A stretch of 64,000 bases of DNA. Source: Clostridium lundense DSM 17049 (GTDB taxonomy: Bacteria > Bacillota > Clostridia > Clostridiales > Clostridiaceae). Positions within the stretch are counted from its first letter, which is position 1. The number at the start of each line of letters is the position of its first letter. The stretch lies in assembly GCF_000619945.1 (NCBI RefSeq), contig NZ_JHVC01000011.1, forward strand, positions 62,001 through 126,000. Reading direction: 5' to 3'. A program made the translations under genes and the position numbers. Shown piece after piece: positions 8,292-16,999 of this stretch. A model generated the notes under the pieces. It was not told the origin of the DNA, did no database searches, and saw only the letters and a list, made by a program, of their open reading frames with translations.

Positions 8292-10481
8292 ATGGAAGGA
8301 ATAAATAAATTGGAACTTATATTAGAAGGATTAAATTGTGCTAACTGTGCATCAAAAATAGAGAGAAAGGTAAATGAGCTTTCTGAAGTTAATGATGCCT
8401 CTATGAATTTTATAAATAGGACATTAACTATTAATCTAAAAGAGAAAAAAGATATTGAGAAAGTACTACAAGAAACTAAAAATATTGTTAATAAATTAGA
8501 ACCTCATGTGAAGGTTGTAGAAAAGCAAAAAGGACTTAAAAAAGCTTATAAAGTTCATAGTTGTAATGATCATTGTGAATGTAGTGGACATGAGCATACA
8601 CACCAGCATGAGCATGGTTATGAAGATGGTCATAACCATGGAGATATTGACAGCAGAAGAAAGATAGTTACCATTATTGCCGGAACTATTGGGCTTATTA
8701 GTGCAGCATTTTTAAAAGATAATTTACAGATGCAGCTTTCAATATATATTCTAAGTTATATTTTAATAGGTGGAGACGTTATATTAACAGCTGTTAGAAA
8801 TATAGGAAAAGGTGAAATTTTTGATGAAAACTTTCTTATGGTTTTAGCCACTATAGGAGCATTTGCTATTAAAGAGTATCCAGAAGCAGTATCCGTTATG
8901 CTCTTTTATCAAGTAGGAGAGTTGTTCCAAGACTATGCAGTAGATCGTTCAAGAAAATCTATTTCAGCTTTAATGGACATTAAACCAGAATTTGCTAATG
9001 CCCAGAGAGGAAATAAAATAGTAAAATTATCACCAGAAGCTGTAAAAGTAGGTGATATAATAGTAGTAAAACCAGGGGAAAGAGTACCTCTTGATGGAAA
9101 GGTTATAAAAGGAGAAACTTTTGTAGATACTTCAGCTCTAACAGGAGAATCAGTACAAAGAAAAGTAAAAGAAGGTAGTGAAATACTATCAGGTTTTATA
9201 AATAAAACATCTCTAATTACTGTAAAAGTAAGCAAAAATTATGGACAATCAACTATAGCTAGAATATTAGAATTAGTAGAAAATGCTGCGAGTAGAAAGG
9301 CACAAACAGAAAAGTTTATAACTAAATTTGCAAAATATTATACTCCAGCAGTGGTAATTACAGCAGCAGCTTTAGCTATTATACCACCACTTGTAATAGA
9401 AGGGGCAATTTTTTCTAATTGGCTTTACAGAGCTTTAATATTCTTAGTAATATCTTGTCCTTGTGCATTAGTTATATCCATTCCTTTAGGATTCTTTGGA
9501 GGAATAGGAGCAGCTTCTAAGAAAGGTATATTAGTTAAGGGTGGAAATTATTTAGAGGCATTAAATAGCGTAGATACAGTTGTATTTGATAAAACAGGTA
9601 CTTTAACAAAAGGAGTTTTTAATGTTACTGAAATAGTTTCTATGGATGGCGTTGATAAAGAAGAGTTGGTTCAAATGGCAGCCTTAGGAGAAAGCTTTTC
9701 AAATCATCCTATTGCAGTATCAATTTGTGAGTATTATGGAAAAGATATAGATAAAAGTATTATAAAAAATTATGAAGAAGTTTCAGGTCATGGTGTTAAA
9801 GCTATGGTTAAAGATAGACAACTACTTTTAGGAAACAAAAAGCTTATGGAAAAGGAGAATATAGATTATAAAGAAGTAGATAGCTATGGTACAGTAGTGC
9901 ATATAGCAGTGGATAATAAATATTGGGGATATATAATTATTTCTGATGAAATAAAGGAAGATTCAAAAAAGGCTATAAATGAGTTAAAGAAAATTGGAGT
10001 AAAGAAAGTAGTAATGCTTACTGGAGATAATAAGTCAGTAGCAGAAAAAGTAGGTAAGGAATTAGAAATAGATGAGGTATATTCAGAATTATTACCAATA
10101 GATAAGGTAAATAAGTTTGAGAAACTATATGAAAATAAAAATGGAAATATACTATTTGTAGGAGATGGTATAAATGATGCACCAGTTTTAAGTAGAGCAG
10201 ATATTGGTGTAGCTATGGGAGGTTTAGGTTCAGATGCGGCTATTGAGGCTTCTGATGTGGTAATCATGACAGATGAACCTTCAAAGATTGTAACTGGAAT
10301 TAATATAGCTAAGAAAACTAGAAAAATTGTTGTAGAAAATATAGTATTTGCTCTAGGAATTAAGTTCTTAGTTCTCATATTAGGTGCTTTAGGAATGGCT
10401 AATATGTGGGAAGCAGTATTTGCTGATGTAGGAGTTGCGCTAATTGCTGTAATTAATTCTATGAGAACCTTAAAAAATTAA
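8292..10481 (+). CDS. cadA: Heavy-metal P1B-type ATPase, Zn/Cd/Pb exporter
   Basis: I choose ATG 8292 (729 residues), preceded by GGGGGAG; an in-frame ATG at 8250 lies inside the operator. Residues 16-19 (NCANC) are the metal site of one HMA domain, followed by a His/Cys-rich segment from His89 to about 118. The membrane motif CPC is at 389-391, the phosphorylated Asp at 433 (DKTGTLT), then an HP motif (SNHPIAV) and GDGINDAP. The last helix has ADVGVALIAVINSMR, whose Asp is typical of the Zn/Cd/Pb subgroup and not of copper pumps. It would expel divalent metal across the cytoplasmic membrane, with transcription relieved by metal at the upstream operator. zntA is an equally valid name. Confidence 0.9.
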   Translation: MEGINKLELILEGLNCANCASKIERKVNELSEVNDASMNFINRTLTINLKEKKDIEKVLQETKNIVNKLEPHVKVVEKQKGLKKAYKVHSCNDHCECSGHEHTHQHEHGYEDGHNHGDIDSRRKIVTIIAGTIGLISAAFLKDNLQMQLSIYILSYILIGGDVILTAVRNIGKGEIFDENFLMVLATIGAFAIKEYPEAVSVMLFYQVGELFQDYAVDRSRKSISALMDIKPEFANAQRGNKIVKLSPEAVKVGDIIVVKPGERVPLDGKVIKGETFVDTSALTGESVQRKVKEGSEILSGFINKTSLITVKVSKNYGQSTIARILELVENAASRKAQTEKFITKFAKYYTPAVVITAAALAIIPPLVIEGAIFSNWLYRALIFLVISCPCALVISIPLGFFGGIGAASKKGILVKGGNYLEALNSVDTVVFDKTGTLTKGVFNVTEIVSMDGVDKEELVQMAALGESFSNHPIAVSICEYYGKDIDKSIIKNYEEVSGHGVKAMVKDRQLLLGNKKLMEKENIDYKEVDSYGTVVHIAVDNKYWGYIIISDEIKEDSKKAINELKKIGVKKVVMLTGDNKSVAEKVGKELEIDEVYSELLPIDKVNKFEKLYENKNGNILFVGDGINDAPVLSRADIGVAMGGLGSDAAIEASDVVIMTDEPSKIVTGINIAKKTRKIVVENIVFALGIKFLVLILGALGMANMWEAVFADVGVALIAVINSMRTLKN

Positions 10482-10645
10482 GAGTGAAGAATGAAGAGTA
10501 AAAGAAGGAATTTTTTATTGGCATAAAAAGTTCTGATAAAAGACCTCTATGTTTGAAACATAGAGGTCTTTTATCAGTTGATTTTCTGTAATGCAATGGA
10601 GGAAAATCCTCCTTATATTTTCCACTATTCATTATTAATTCTTCA
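10482..10645. repeat. Degenerate intergenic repeat, copy 1
   Basis: Contains the core 10586-10616 (TGTAATGCAATGGAGGAAAA then TCCTCCTTAT), nearly the same as 16917-16947. Flanks are 'gaatgaagag'-like on the left and 'ttcattattaattcttcat' on the right, giving weak outer inverted arms. The terminator hairpin lies inside it. Confidence 0.5.
10533..10577. terminator. Terminator after the metal ATPase
   Basis: A 19-bp perfect stem (10533-10551 with 10559-10577) with GACCTCTATG in the arm. It sits inside a longer repeat-derived intergenic sequence. Confidence 0.75.
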
Positions 10646-10763
10646 TTGAATAAAGTTGTTTGTAATTTTTTTGTAATGATTATTTTTCATTGTAATGATA
10701 GAATATAATTAAAAATGCTGTTAAACTTGTTATACTATGTTAAAGATGGGGAGGGTGACAAAA

Positions 10764-11450
10764 ATGAATAAAATACTTATTGTAGAAGATGAAATGAGTA
10801 TTAGGGGATTTTTAAAAATAAATTTTGAAAGAAATGATTTTATTGTTATAGAAGCAGAATCCGGGGAAGAAGGAATAAGAAAGGCTAATTTGGAAAAACC
10901 AGTTATAGCAATACTTGATGTTATGTTGCCAGGAATAGACGGATTTAAAGTTTGTGAAGTTTTAAGGAAAGATTTTCCATCAATGGGGATAATTATGCTT
11001 ACGGCTAGGTCACAGGATATGGATAAAATAATGGGTTTAGAGTTTGGAGCAGATGATTATATGGTTAAACCTTTTAATCCATCAGAATTAATACTTAGAG
11101 TTAAAGCACTTCTTCGCAGAATGGACTCTTCTCAAAATGAGAAAGAGGATGCTATATATAGTGAACCTTTTAAAATTGACACTTATGCCCAAAAGGTATA
11201 CAAGGATAGTAAAGAAATAGATGTAACACCTAAAGAGTATATGCTTATGAAAATATTTGCTGAAAATGAAGGAAAAGCTTTCAGTAGAGATGAACTTTTA
11301 GATCTTGTATGGGGATATGATTTTGTAGGAGATTCAAAAATAGTGGATGTAAATATTCGTAGATTAAGAGCAAAGATAGAAAATGATCCATCCAATCCAA
11401 CTTATATAGAAACTGTATGGGGAAGAGGATATAGATGGAGAAAATCTTGA
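10764..11450 (+). CDS. OmpR/PhoB-family response regulator
   Basis: 228 residues from ATG 10764, chosen because GGGGAGGGTG lies 8 nt upstream; an in-frame ATG at 10737 has no such site. The receiver domain has the acidic pair at EDE, the phospho-acceptor Asp52 (ILDVMLPG) and the conserved Lys (MVKPFN). The C-terminal winged-helix domain ends with VDVNIRRLRAKIE and ETVWGRGYRW, as in OmpR-type DNA-binding regulators. It is the first gene of an operon with the histidine kinase 20 bp downstream and an unknown lipoprotein. The inducing signal cannot be read from the sequence. Confidence 0.92.
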   Translation: MNKILIVEDEMSIRGFLKINFERNDFIVIEAESGEEGIRKANLEKPVIAILDVMLPGIDGFKVCEVLRKDFPSMGIIMLTARSQDMDKIMGLEFGADDYMVKPFNPSELILRVKALLRRMDSSQNEKEDAIYSEPFKIDTYAQKVYKDSKEIDVTPKEYMLMKIFAENEGKAFSRDELLDLVWGYDFVGDSKIVDVNIRRLRAKIENDPSNPTYIETVWGRGYRWRKS

Positions 11451-11470
11451 TATATTAAATGGGAGCAATT

Positions 11471-12868
11471 ATGAATAGTATAAAGAAAAGATTATTAAAA
11501 AATTTTATGCTTATTATATTAACTAGTGTTATGGCTATTGAATTTATATTAATTAATTTTGTTATAAGATATTACTATAGTAACACCGAGGAAGTGTTAA
11601 CAAATCAAATAATGATTTCTGCAAATTTTTATTCTAGATACTTTTCCAATAATTCATTAGAGGAAAACGTAATGGACAATGTGGATGTGTTTTGGAAGCA
11701 AACTCAGGCTCAGGTACAAATAATCAATAAAGATGGAAAAGTGTTAATGGATTCTATTGGTATAAAGCCTAAGGAAAATATAGAAACAAGTGACTTTAAG
11801 AAAGCTTTAAAAGGACAAAAGGGAAAATGGATTGGTAATGTGGAATACGATGATTCAAAAGTTATGGCTATAGCCTATCCATTGAAATCTGATGGTAATA
11901 TAGTAGGAGTATTAAGATATATAAGCTCACTAAAGGAAGTAGATAAGGCTATTTATAAGGTTGCATTATTGTTTTTAGTTATAGGCATTTTGGTAATAGC
12001 AGTAGTGGGAATATTTAGTATTTTTCTTGCAAACAGCATAATAAAACCTATAGAACAATTAACAGATACAGCAGAAAAAATGGCTAATGGTGATTTAAAA
12101 GTTAGAAATAATAAGATAGTTGATGATGAAATAGGAAAACTTTCTGATACTTTAAATTATATGGCAGAGGAAATATTAAAGAAAGAGCAACTAAAAAATG
12201 AATTTATATCTTCTGTATCACATGAGCTTAGAACTCCTCTTACTGCAATTAAAGGTTGGGCTATTACATTAAATACCGAAGAGTTACCTGAAGAATTTTT
12301 AATTAGAGATGGACTTAAGATAATAGAAAATGAAAGTGAAAGGCTTTCTTCTATGGTAGAGGAACTTTTAGATTTTTCTAAATTAATTTCAGGAAAAGTT
12401 ACAATAAAAAAAGAAAAAGTAAATTTACATAGTATCGTAGATTATATAGAAAAGTATTTAGGTCCTCGTGCAGAAAGAGAAAAAATAAATTTGATTGTAG
12501 ATTATGATGATAACATACCTGAATTATATATAGATAGTAATAGAATAAAACAGGTGTTTTTAAACATTTTAGATAATGCTTTTAAGTTTGTTGCAGATGA
12601 AGGGGATAGAAAAGTTTTATTAAAAGCTAAGCTAGAAGATAAATATGTAGTTATTGCTATACAGGACAATGGGTGTGGTATTAGTAAAGATGAGTTGCCA
12701 AAAGTAAAAGAAAAGTTTTATAAAGGTAAAAGTAGTAAATCACAGAATGGTATAGGATTATCTATATGCGATGAAATAATAAAGATGCATAATGGAATTT
12801 TCTATATAGAAAGCGAAGTTAACGTAGGTACTACTGTTTACATTAAATTGCCTAAAGAGCAAAAATAA
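11471..12868 (+). CDS. Sensor histidine kinase
   Basis: 465 residues from ATG 11471, with GGGAGC a few bases upstream. One transmembrane helix near residues 10-35, an extracellular sensing loop of about 125 residues, and a second helix (LLFLVIGILVIAVVGIFSIFL) are followed by a HAMP linker. The HisKA motif SHELRTP has the phosphorylated His at residue 251. The HATPase motifs are NILDNAFKF, DNGCGI and the glycine box NGIGLSI. It should phosphorylate the response regulator encoded just upstream. The lipoprotein gene 14 bp downstream may encode a signal partner. Confidence 0.92.
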   Translation: MNSIKKRLLKNFMLIILTSVMAIEFILINFVIRYYYSNTEEVLTNQIMISANFYSRYFSNNSLEENVMDNVDVFWKQTQAQVQIINKDGKVLMDSIGIKPKENIETSDFKKALKGQKGKWIGNVEYDDSKVMAIAYPLKSDGNIVGVLRYISSLKEVDKAIYKVALLFLVIGILVIAVVGIFSIFLANSIIKPIEQLTDTAEKMANGDLKVRNNKIVDDEIGKLSDTLNYMAEEILKKEQLKNEFISSVSHELRTPLTAIKGWAITLNTEELPEEFLIRDGLKIIENESERLSSMVEELLDFSKLISGKVTIKKEKVNLHSIVDYIEKYLGPRAEREKINLIVDYDDNIPELYIDSNRIKQVFLNILDNAFKFVADEGDRKVLLKAKLEDKYVVIAIQDNGCGISKDELPKVKEKFYKGKSSKSQNGIGLSICDEIIKMHNGIFYIESEVNVGTTVYIKLPKEQK

Positions 12869-12882
12869 TAGGAGATAGGATA

Positions 12883-14439
12883 ATGAAAAAAAGAAATATA
12901 ATAGCTATTTTATCTTTTTTTATAATAATAATTATTCCCTTAACGCTTTTTACAGGATGTTCATTTAAAAACCTTACAACAAGAGATAAAATAGTAGCAC
13001 CTAAAAATAAACTCATACCTATAACTGGAGTATGGGAGATAGAAAAATACAAAGTATTTAATAATGGAAATAAAAAATATCATGATGAAGGAACTAATTT
13101 AGATACTATGATAGGACAAAAGGCTGCTTTTGATATTGAATACGCAGTATTTTGTCAAGAAACATGCCCAAATCCACAATATAAGATAAAAGAAGTAGAT
13201 GCTCAAAACTTTTTCTTTTATACATATAAAGTAAATGCTAAAGAATTAAACATTACTACAAAAAATGTAGAAGTAGTAACCATTACTTCAGAGAGCAAAT
13301 TATTTTATGATTTTGTAAAATTAAGTGATGAAGAAATACTTGTATACTCTGACAATGTGTTTTATTATCTGAAAAATAATTCCGAGAAAACTAATGACAT
13401 ACTAAATAAGGATAATATAAAGAAATTAGAAGAAATTAAAAAGAAAAATTTATCACAGAAAAAGTCCACATTGAGATCAGGAGTTTTAATAGGCTTAAGA
13501 TCACCTGTACCTTTAGAATATCAATCCTCACTAGTGGATGGCTATGGAAATGGAACAATATTTTATAGAACCTTATGGATTTCTACTAAAGATAGAGAGC
13601 CACATCCAATAATAGAAGCACCTAATTTATTTGTGCCTAGAATGAATGGATTTTGGTGGGTAGGCATAAATAGGGAAAATGTAGGCTCTAAGTATCCTAA
13701 AGATAGTATATTTGCTTATCCTACAGGAAATAGAAAAGAAAGTGCTGAATTGCATAATAAAAATTATTCCAAAAGCGATGTATTAAGAAGAATATTATTT
13801 ATAGGAAATGATTATGTAGCTACTGAATATAAAAATGCATCAAGCTTTTCAGATAGTGAAGGGCAAAGTGTTTTACAAGTGCTTCCTATAGATAATGTAG
13901 GATATGGCAAGGGAATAAAGATATCAGATATATCAGGAGAACATGGGAAGGTTGCTTTGAAAAATTCTGGAGAGGCATTTATATCTTCTCAAGATAAAGA
14001 ATTTAGCAAAAGATTAGAAAAGGAAGCTAGAGAAGAAAGTTTTACTTTGGTAAGAAGAAATGGTCACTGGATTATGAAAGGAAGACTAAATAGTAATAAC
14101 GCAGAAGATTTTACTTATGGAGATTTTAATATTAATATGGTTCCTCCAGCTAAAGTATTAAATTACGATGACTTTTATCTTTCTTGGAATGATATAAAGG
14201 GAAGAGTACCTGATGCAGTAGATGCGTATACTTCACCTAACAAAGATATTGCTATAATTATTAGTAAGAGTTTTATATATGTATATAGTATAGAAAATGG
14301 GCAGTTGACCAATAAACAAATAAAAAAGATTCAAATACATGAAGGTGAAAGTGTAGTAATGGCAGAGTGGGCCACAGGAGATTATGTGGAAAGATGGGAA
14401 AAGGAATTAAAAAGCAATAAAGTTTTAATATTAGACTAG
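12883..14439 (+). CDS. Lipoprotein of unknown function, two-component operon
   Basis: 518 residues, ATG 12883 with AGGAGATAGGA upstream. A basic start and long hydrophobic stretch (IIAILSFFIIIIIPLTLF) end in the lipobox FTGC, so it is predicted to be anchored outside the membrane. The rest has no motif I recognise; it is rich in beta-type segments and contains WEIEKYKVFN near the mature N-terminus and a conserved-looking NGHWIMKGR further on. It is the third gene of a compact operon with a response regulator and a sensor kinase. A sensing or accessory role for the kinase is plausible from position only. Confidence 0.7.
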   Translation: MKKRNIIAILSFFIIIIIPLTLFTGCSFKNLTTRDKIVAPKNKLIPITGVWEIEKYKVFNNGNKKYHDEGTNLDTMIGQKAAFDIEYAVFCQETCPNPQYKIKEVDAQNFFFYTYKVNAKELNITTKNVEVVTITSESKLFYDFVKLSDEEILVYSDNVFYYLKNNSEKTNDILNKDNIKKLEEIKKKNLSQKKSTLRSGVLIGLRSPVPLEYQSSLVDGYGNGTIFYRTLWISTKDREPHPIIEAPNLFVPRMNGFWWVGINRENVGSKYPKDSIFAYPTGNRKESAELHNKNYSKSDVLRRILFIGNDYVATEYKNASSFSDSEGQSVLQVLPIDNVGYGKGIKISDISGEHGKVALKNSGEAFISSQDKEFSKRLEKEAREESFTLVRRNGHWIMKGRLNSNNAEDFTYGDFNINMVPPAKVLNYDDFYLSWNDIKGRVPDAVDAYTSPNKDIAIIISKSFIYVYSIENGQLTNKQIKKIQIHEGESVVMAEWATGDYVERWEKELKSNKVLILD

Positions 14440-14447
14440 ATAATTAG

Positions 14448-14475
14448 GGCTTCTGTTTACATCAGAAGCCTTTTT
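14448..14475 (+). terminator. Terminator of the first two-component operon
   Basis: GGCTTCTG (14448-14455) pairs with CAGAAGCC (14463-14470) around a 7-nt loop, followed by TTTTTA. It lies 9 bp after the lipoprotein stop codon. Confidence 0.9.
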
Positions 14476-14528
14476 ATTTACAATTATATGTATACTTAAC
14501 TATAAATCTAACTATTGGAGGAATTTTT

Positions 14529-16823
14529 ATGTCTATAGATAGTAAAGAGTTTAATTTTGAGGAGTGTAAACTTCAAGATACAATTATATGGTTAAAAGAT
14601 GAAATAAAATATTTGCAAGAAAATAATAAATCCATGAAAAAAACAGTGCAAAAGCTAAAGAAAGAAGCTAAAGGAAGATATAGTGTCCAATTAGAGGCTG
14701 CTATTAAAGTACATGAAATGCTTAAAGAGAAATTAAAGGGCTACAAGGATGTGAAAGAAAGCCCTTATTTTGCTAGGATAGATTTTACAGAAAAAAGAAG
14801 AGATAAAGAGAGCTTTTACATTGGAAAAATTGGATTAACAGATGATAGAGAAGAAGATGAAAAAGTTATCGATTGGAGAGCACCTATTGCAGATTTATAT
14901 TATAGTGGAACAGAAGGAAAGGCAAACTATGAAGGCCCTTATGGAATGATAGAAGGAGAGCTTTTGCTTAAACGTAAATTTATTATAAAGAATAAAAAGT
15001 TAGTTAATGCTTTTGATGAAGGAGCTAATCAAATAATACTAAAGACATTAGAAGGAAGTGAAGAAGGAGAAGCACTTCAAGATGAATTTTTAAAGATAAC
15101 TTTGGAGGAAAGTGCTAATAAAAAGCTTAAGGATATAGTTGCAACTATTCAAAAAGAGCAAAATGATATTATAAGAAGTGAAAAAAATAAGGCATTAATA
15201 GTTCAAGGATCTGCTGGTTCTGGAAAAACTACAATAGCACTTCATAGGTTAGCATATCTTCTTTACAAATATAAAAATAAAATATTACCAGAAGAGGTAC
15301 TTGTACTTGCACCTAATAAGTTGTTTTTAGATTATATATCAGAAGTACTTCCTAACTTAGGAAGTGGCAAAGTATCACAAAAGACCTTTGAAGAAATGTC
15401 AAAAGAACTTCTTCAATTAAAGGAAAAAATTTGTTCAAAAGATGAGAAACTTTCTTTTGTAATTGAAAATTTAAGTGATAAACAGATTAAATACATAGTA
15501 AACAGCAGCAAGGTTAAAGGAAGCTTAGTTTTCAAAACTATTATGGACAGATATGTAAAATATATTGAATTTACTGGTATGGATTATGAAGATATAAAGA
15601 TTGATGATTATATAATTTATACTGGAAAAGAAATAAAAGATTTATTTATTAAAAATTTAAAACACCTTCCATTAGAAAAAAGGAAGGAAGAAATGAAAAG
15701 GTATTTTAATGCTCAATTAGGTAACAGATTAGAAAATATAAATAATACTATAGAAGAACAATATGAATTTTTATTAAAACATGTTAGAAATTCTATGGAA
15801 GAAAGCGCAGAAAAAAGAAGAAAGTTAACGGAACTTTATGATGAAAGAAATGAAAAAATAGATAATATAAAGCAGGAAAGTAAGAAAATAATGAAAGAGT
15901 ATTTTAATAATTTAGGAAAGATAAATATAGTCAAGCTTTATACTAAATTATTTAACGATGATGAAATATACTCAAAAGTAACTAGCGGGAAAGTCCCTAA
16001 AGCTCTTTGGAATTATATGAGAGATGAATTAAATACCAATATAAATAATAAGACTATAGATAGTGATGATTTAGCTCCTATGTTATATTTAAAATTTAAA
16101 ATTCAGGGAATTAAAGAGGAAGAAAAATATAAGCATATAGTTATAGATGAAGCTCAGGATTATAGTTCTTTTGAGATCTATCTTTTAAAATCAATGGTAT
16201 CTAATAATTCTTTTACAGTAGTAGGAGATGTTGGACAAAGTATATATTATTACAAAGGTATAGGAGATTGGAATAAGTTGATTCATGAAGTTTACGAAGA
16301 TGAAGTAGAATATATACCTTTAACTCAAAGTTATCGTTCTACTGTGGAGATAGTAAACTTTGCTAATAAAGTTTTAAAGAAACAAGAAAATAGCTTAAAT
16401 CCTGCAAAGCCAGTGCTAAGACATGGTAAAATTCCACAAATAATAAGATATAGCAATGATGAAGAAATATTATATACACTAAAAAATATAATTAAAGAAG
16501 TAGAGTCTTTAGGGAAAAGTACTATAGCTTTGATTGGTAAAGATTTTGAAGAGTGTAGAGAAGTATATCATTTATTAAATAGCAATTATATAAAAGGATG
16601 GTCACTTGTTGGAGAAGATGATAGCTCATTTAAATGTGATAAATTAGTTATACCTTCTTATATGACTAAGGGATTAGAATTTGATTGTAGTATAGTTTTA
16701 AATTGCAGTAAAGACAAATATGCCAATACTTCATTGGACAAAAAACTTCTATATGTGGTTTTAACAAGAGCACTACATTTAGAATATATACTTTACAAGG
16801 GAGAAGTTTCTGAACTTATTTAA
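14529..16823 (+). CDS. helD: RNA polymerase recycling motor HelD (UvrD-like)
   Basis: 764 residues, typical for Firmicute HelD, an ATPase that removes stalled RNA polymerase from DNA. The N-terminal ~90 residues form an acidic/basic coiled coil (DEIKYLQENNKSMKKTVQKL), the arm that enters the polymerase secondary channel. Conserved blocks FYIGKIGLTD and VIDWRAPIADLYY follow. Walker A is GSAGSGKT at residues 227-234, the DEAQD motif is in HIVIDEAQDYSSFE, and helicase motif IV-VI regions (TQSYRST, LVIPSYMTKGLEFD, LTRA) are present. ATG 14529 is preceded by GGAGG. It is a single gene after a terminator. Confidence 0.9.
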   Translation: MSIDSKEFNFEECKLQDTIIWLKDEIKYLQENNKSMKKTVQKLKKEAKGRYSVQLEAAIKVHEMLKEKLKGYKDVKESPYFARIDFTEKRRDKESFYIGKIGLTDDREEDEKVIDWRAPIADLYYSGTEGKANYEGPYGMIEGELLLKRKFIIKNKKLVNAFDEGANQIILKTLEGSEEGEALQDEFLKITLEESANKKLKDIVATIQKEQNDIIRSEKNKALIVQGSAGSGKTTIALHRLAYLLYKYKNKILPEEVLVLAPNKLFLDYISEVLPNLGSGKVSQKTFEEMSKELLQLKEKICSKDEKLSFVIENLSDKQIKYIVNSSKVKGSLVFKTIMDRYVKYIEFTGMDYEDIKIDDYIIYTGKEIKDLFIKNLKHLPLEKRKEEMKRYFNAQLGNRLENINNTIEEQYEFLLKHVRNSMEESAEKRRKLTELYDERNEKIDNIKQESKKIMKEYFNNLGKINIVKLYTKLFNDDEIYSKVTSGKVPKALWNYMRDELNTNINNKTIDSDDLAPMLYLKFKIQGIKEEEKYKHIVIDEAQDYSSFEIYLLKSMVSNNSFTVVGDVGQSIYYYKGIGDWNKLIHEVYEDEVEYIPLTQSYRSTVEIVNFANKVLKKQENSLNPAKPVLRHGKIPQIIRYSNDEEILYTLKNIIKEVESLGKSTIALIGKDFEECREVYHLLNSNYIKGWSLVGEDDSSFKCDKLVIPSYMTKGLEFDCSIVLNCSKDKYANTSLDKKLLYVVLTRALHLEYILYKGEVSELI

Positions 16824-16845
16824 AAAAATTGTGAGCAATTTTTTT

Positions 16846-16999
16846 TAGAGCACAGAGTACAGATAGAGAGGCTTTTCTTTCGTTAACACTACAGAAAAGC
16901 TTAAATTAAAATTTTTCGTAATGTAAATGGAGAAAAATTATCCTTATCTGTACTCTGTTCTCTTTGCTCTGTACTCTAATAAAAGTGCTCTGCACTTTT
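16846..16999. repeat. Degenerate intergenic repeat, copy 2
   Basis: Inverted arms AGAGTACAGATA near 16856 and TATCTGTACTCT near 16946 enclose the core at 16917-16947, which matches copy 1. A second palindrome (AAAAGTGCTCTGCACTTTT, 16981-17000 region) follows and overlaps the 3' end of the next gene; it can also act as a terminator. Confidence 0.55.
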
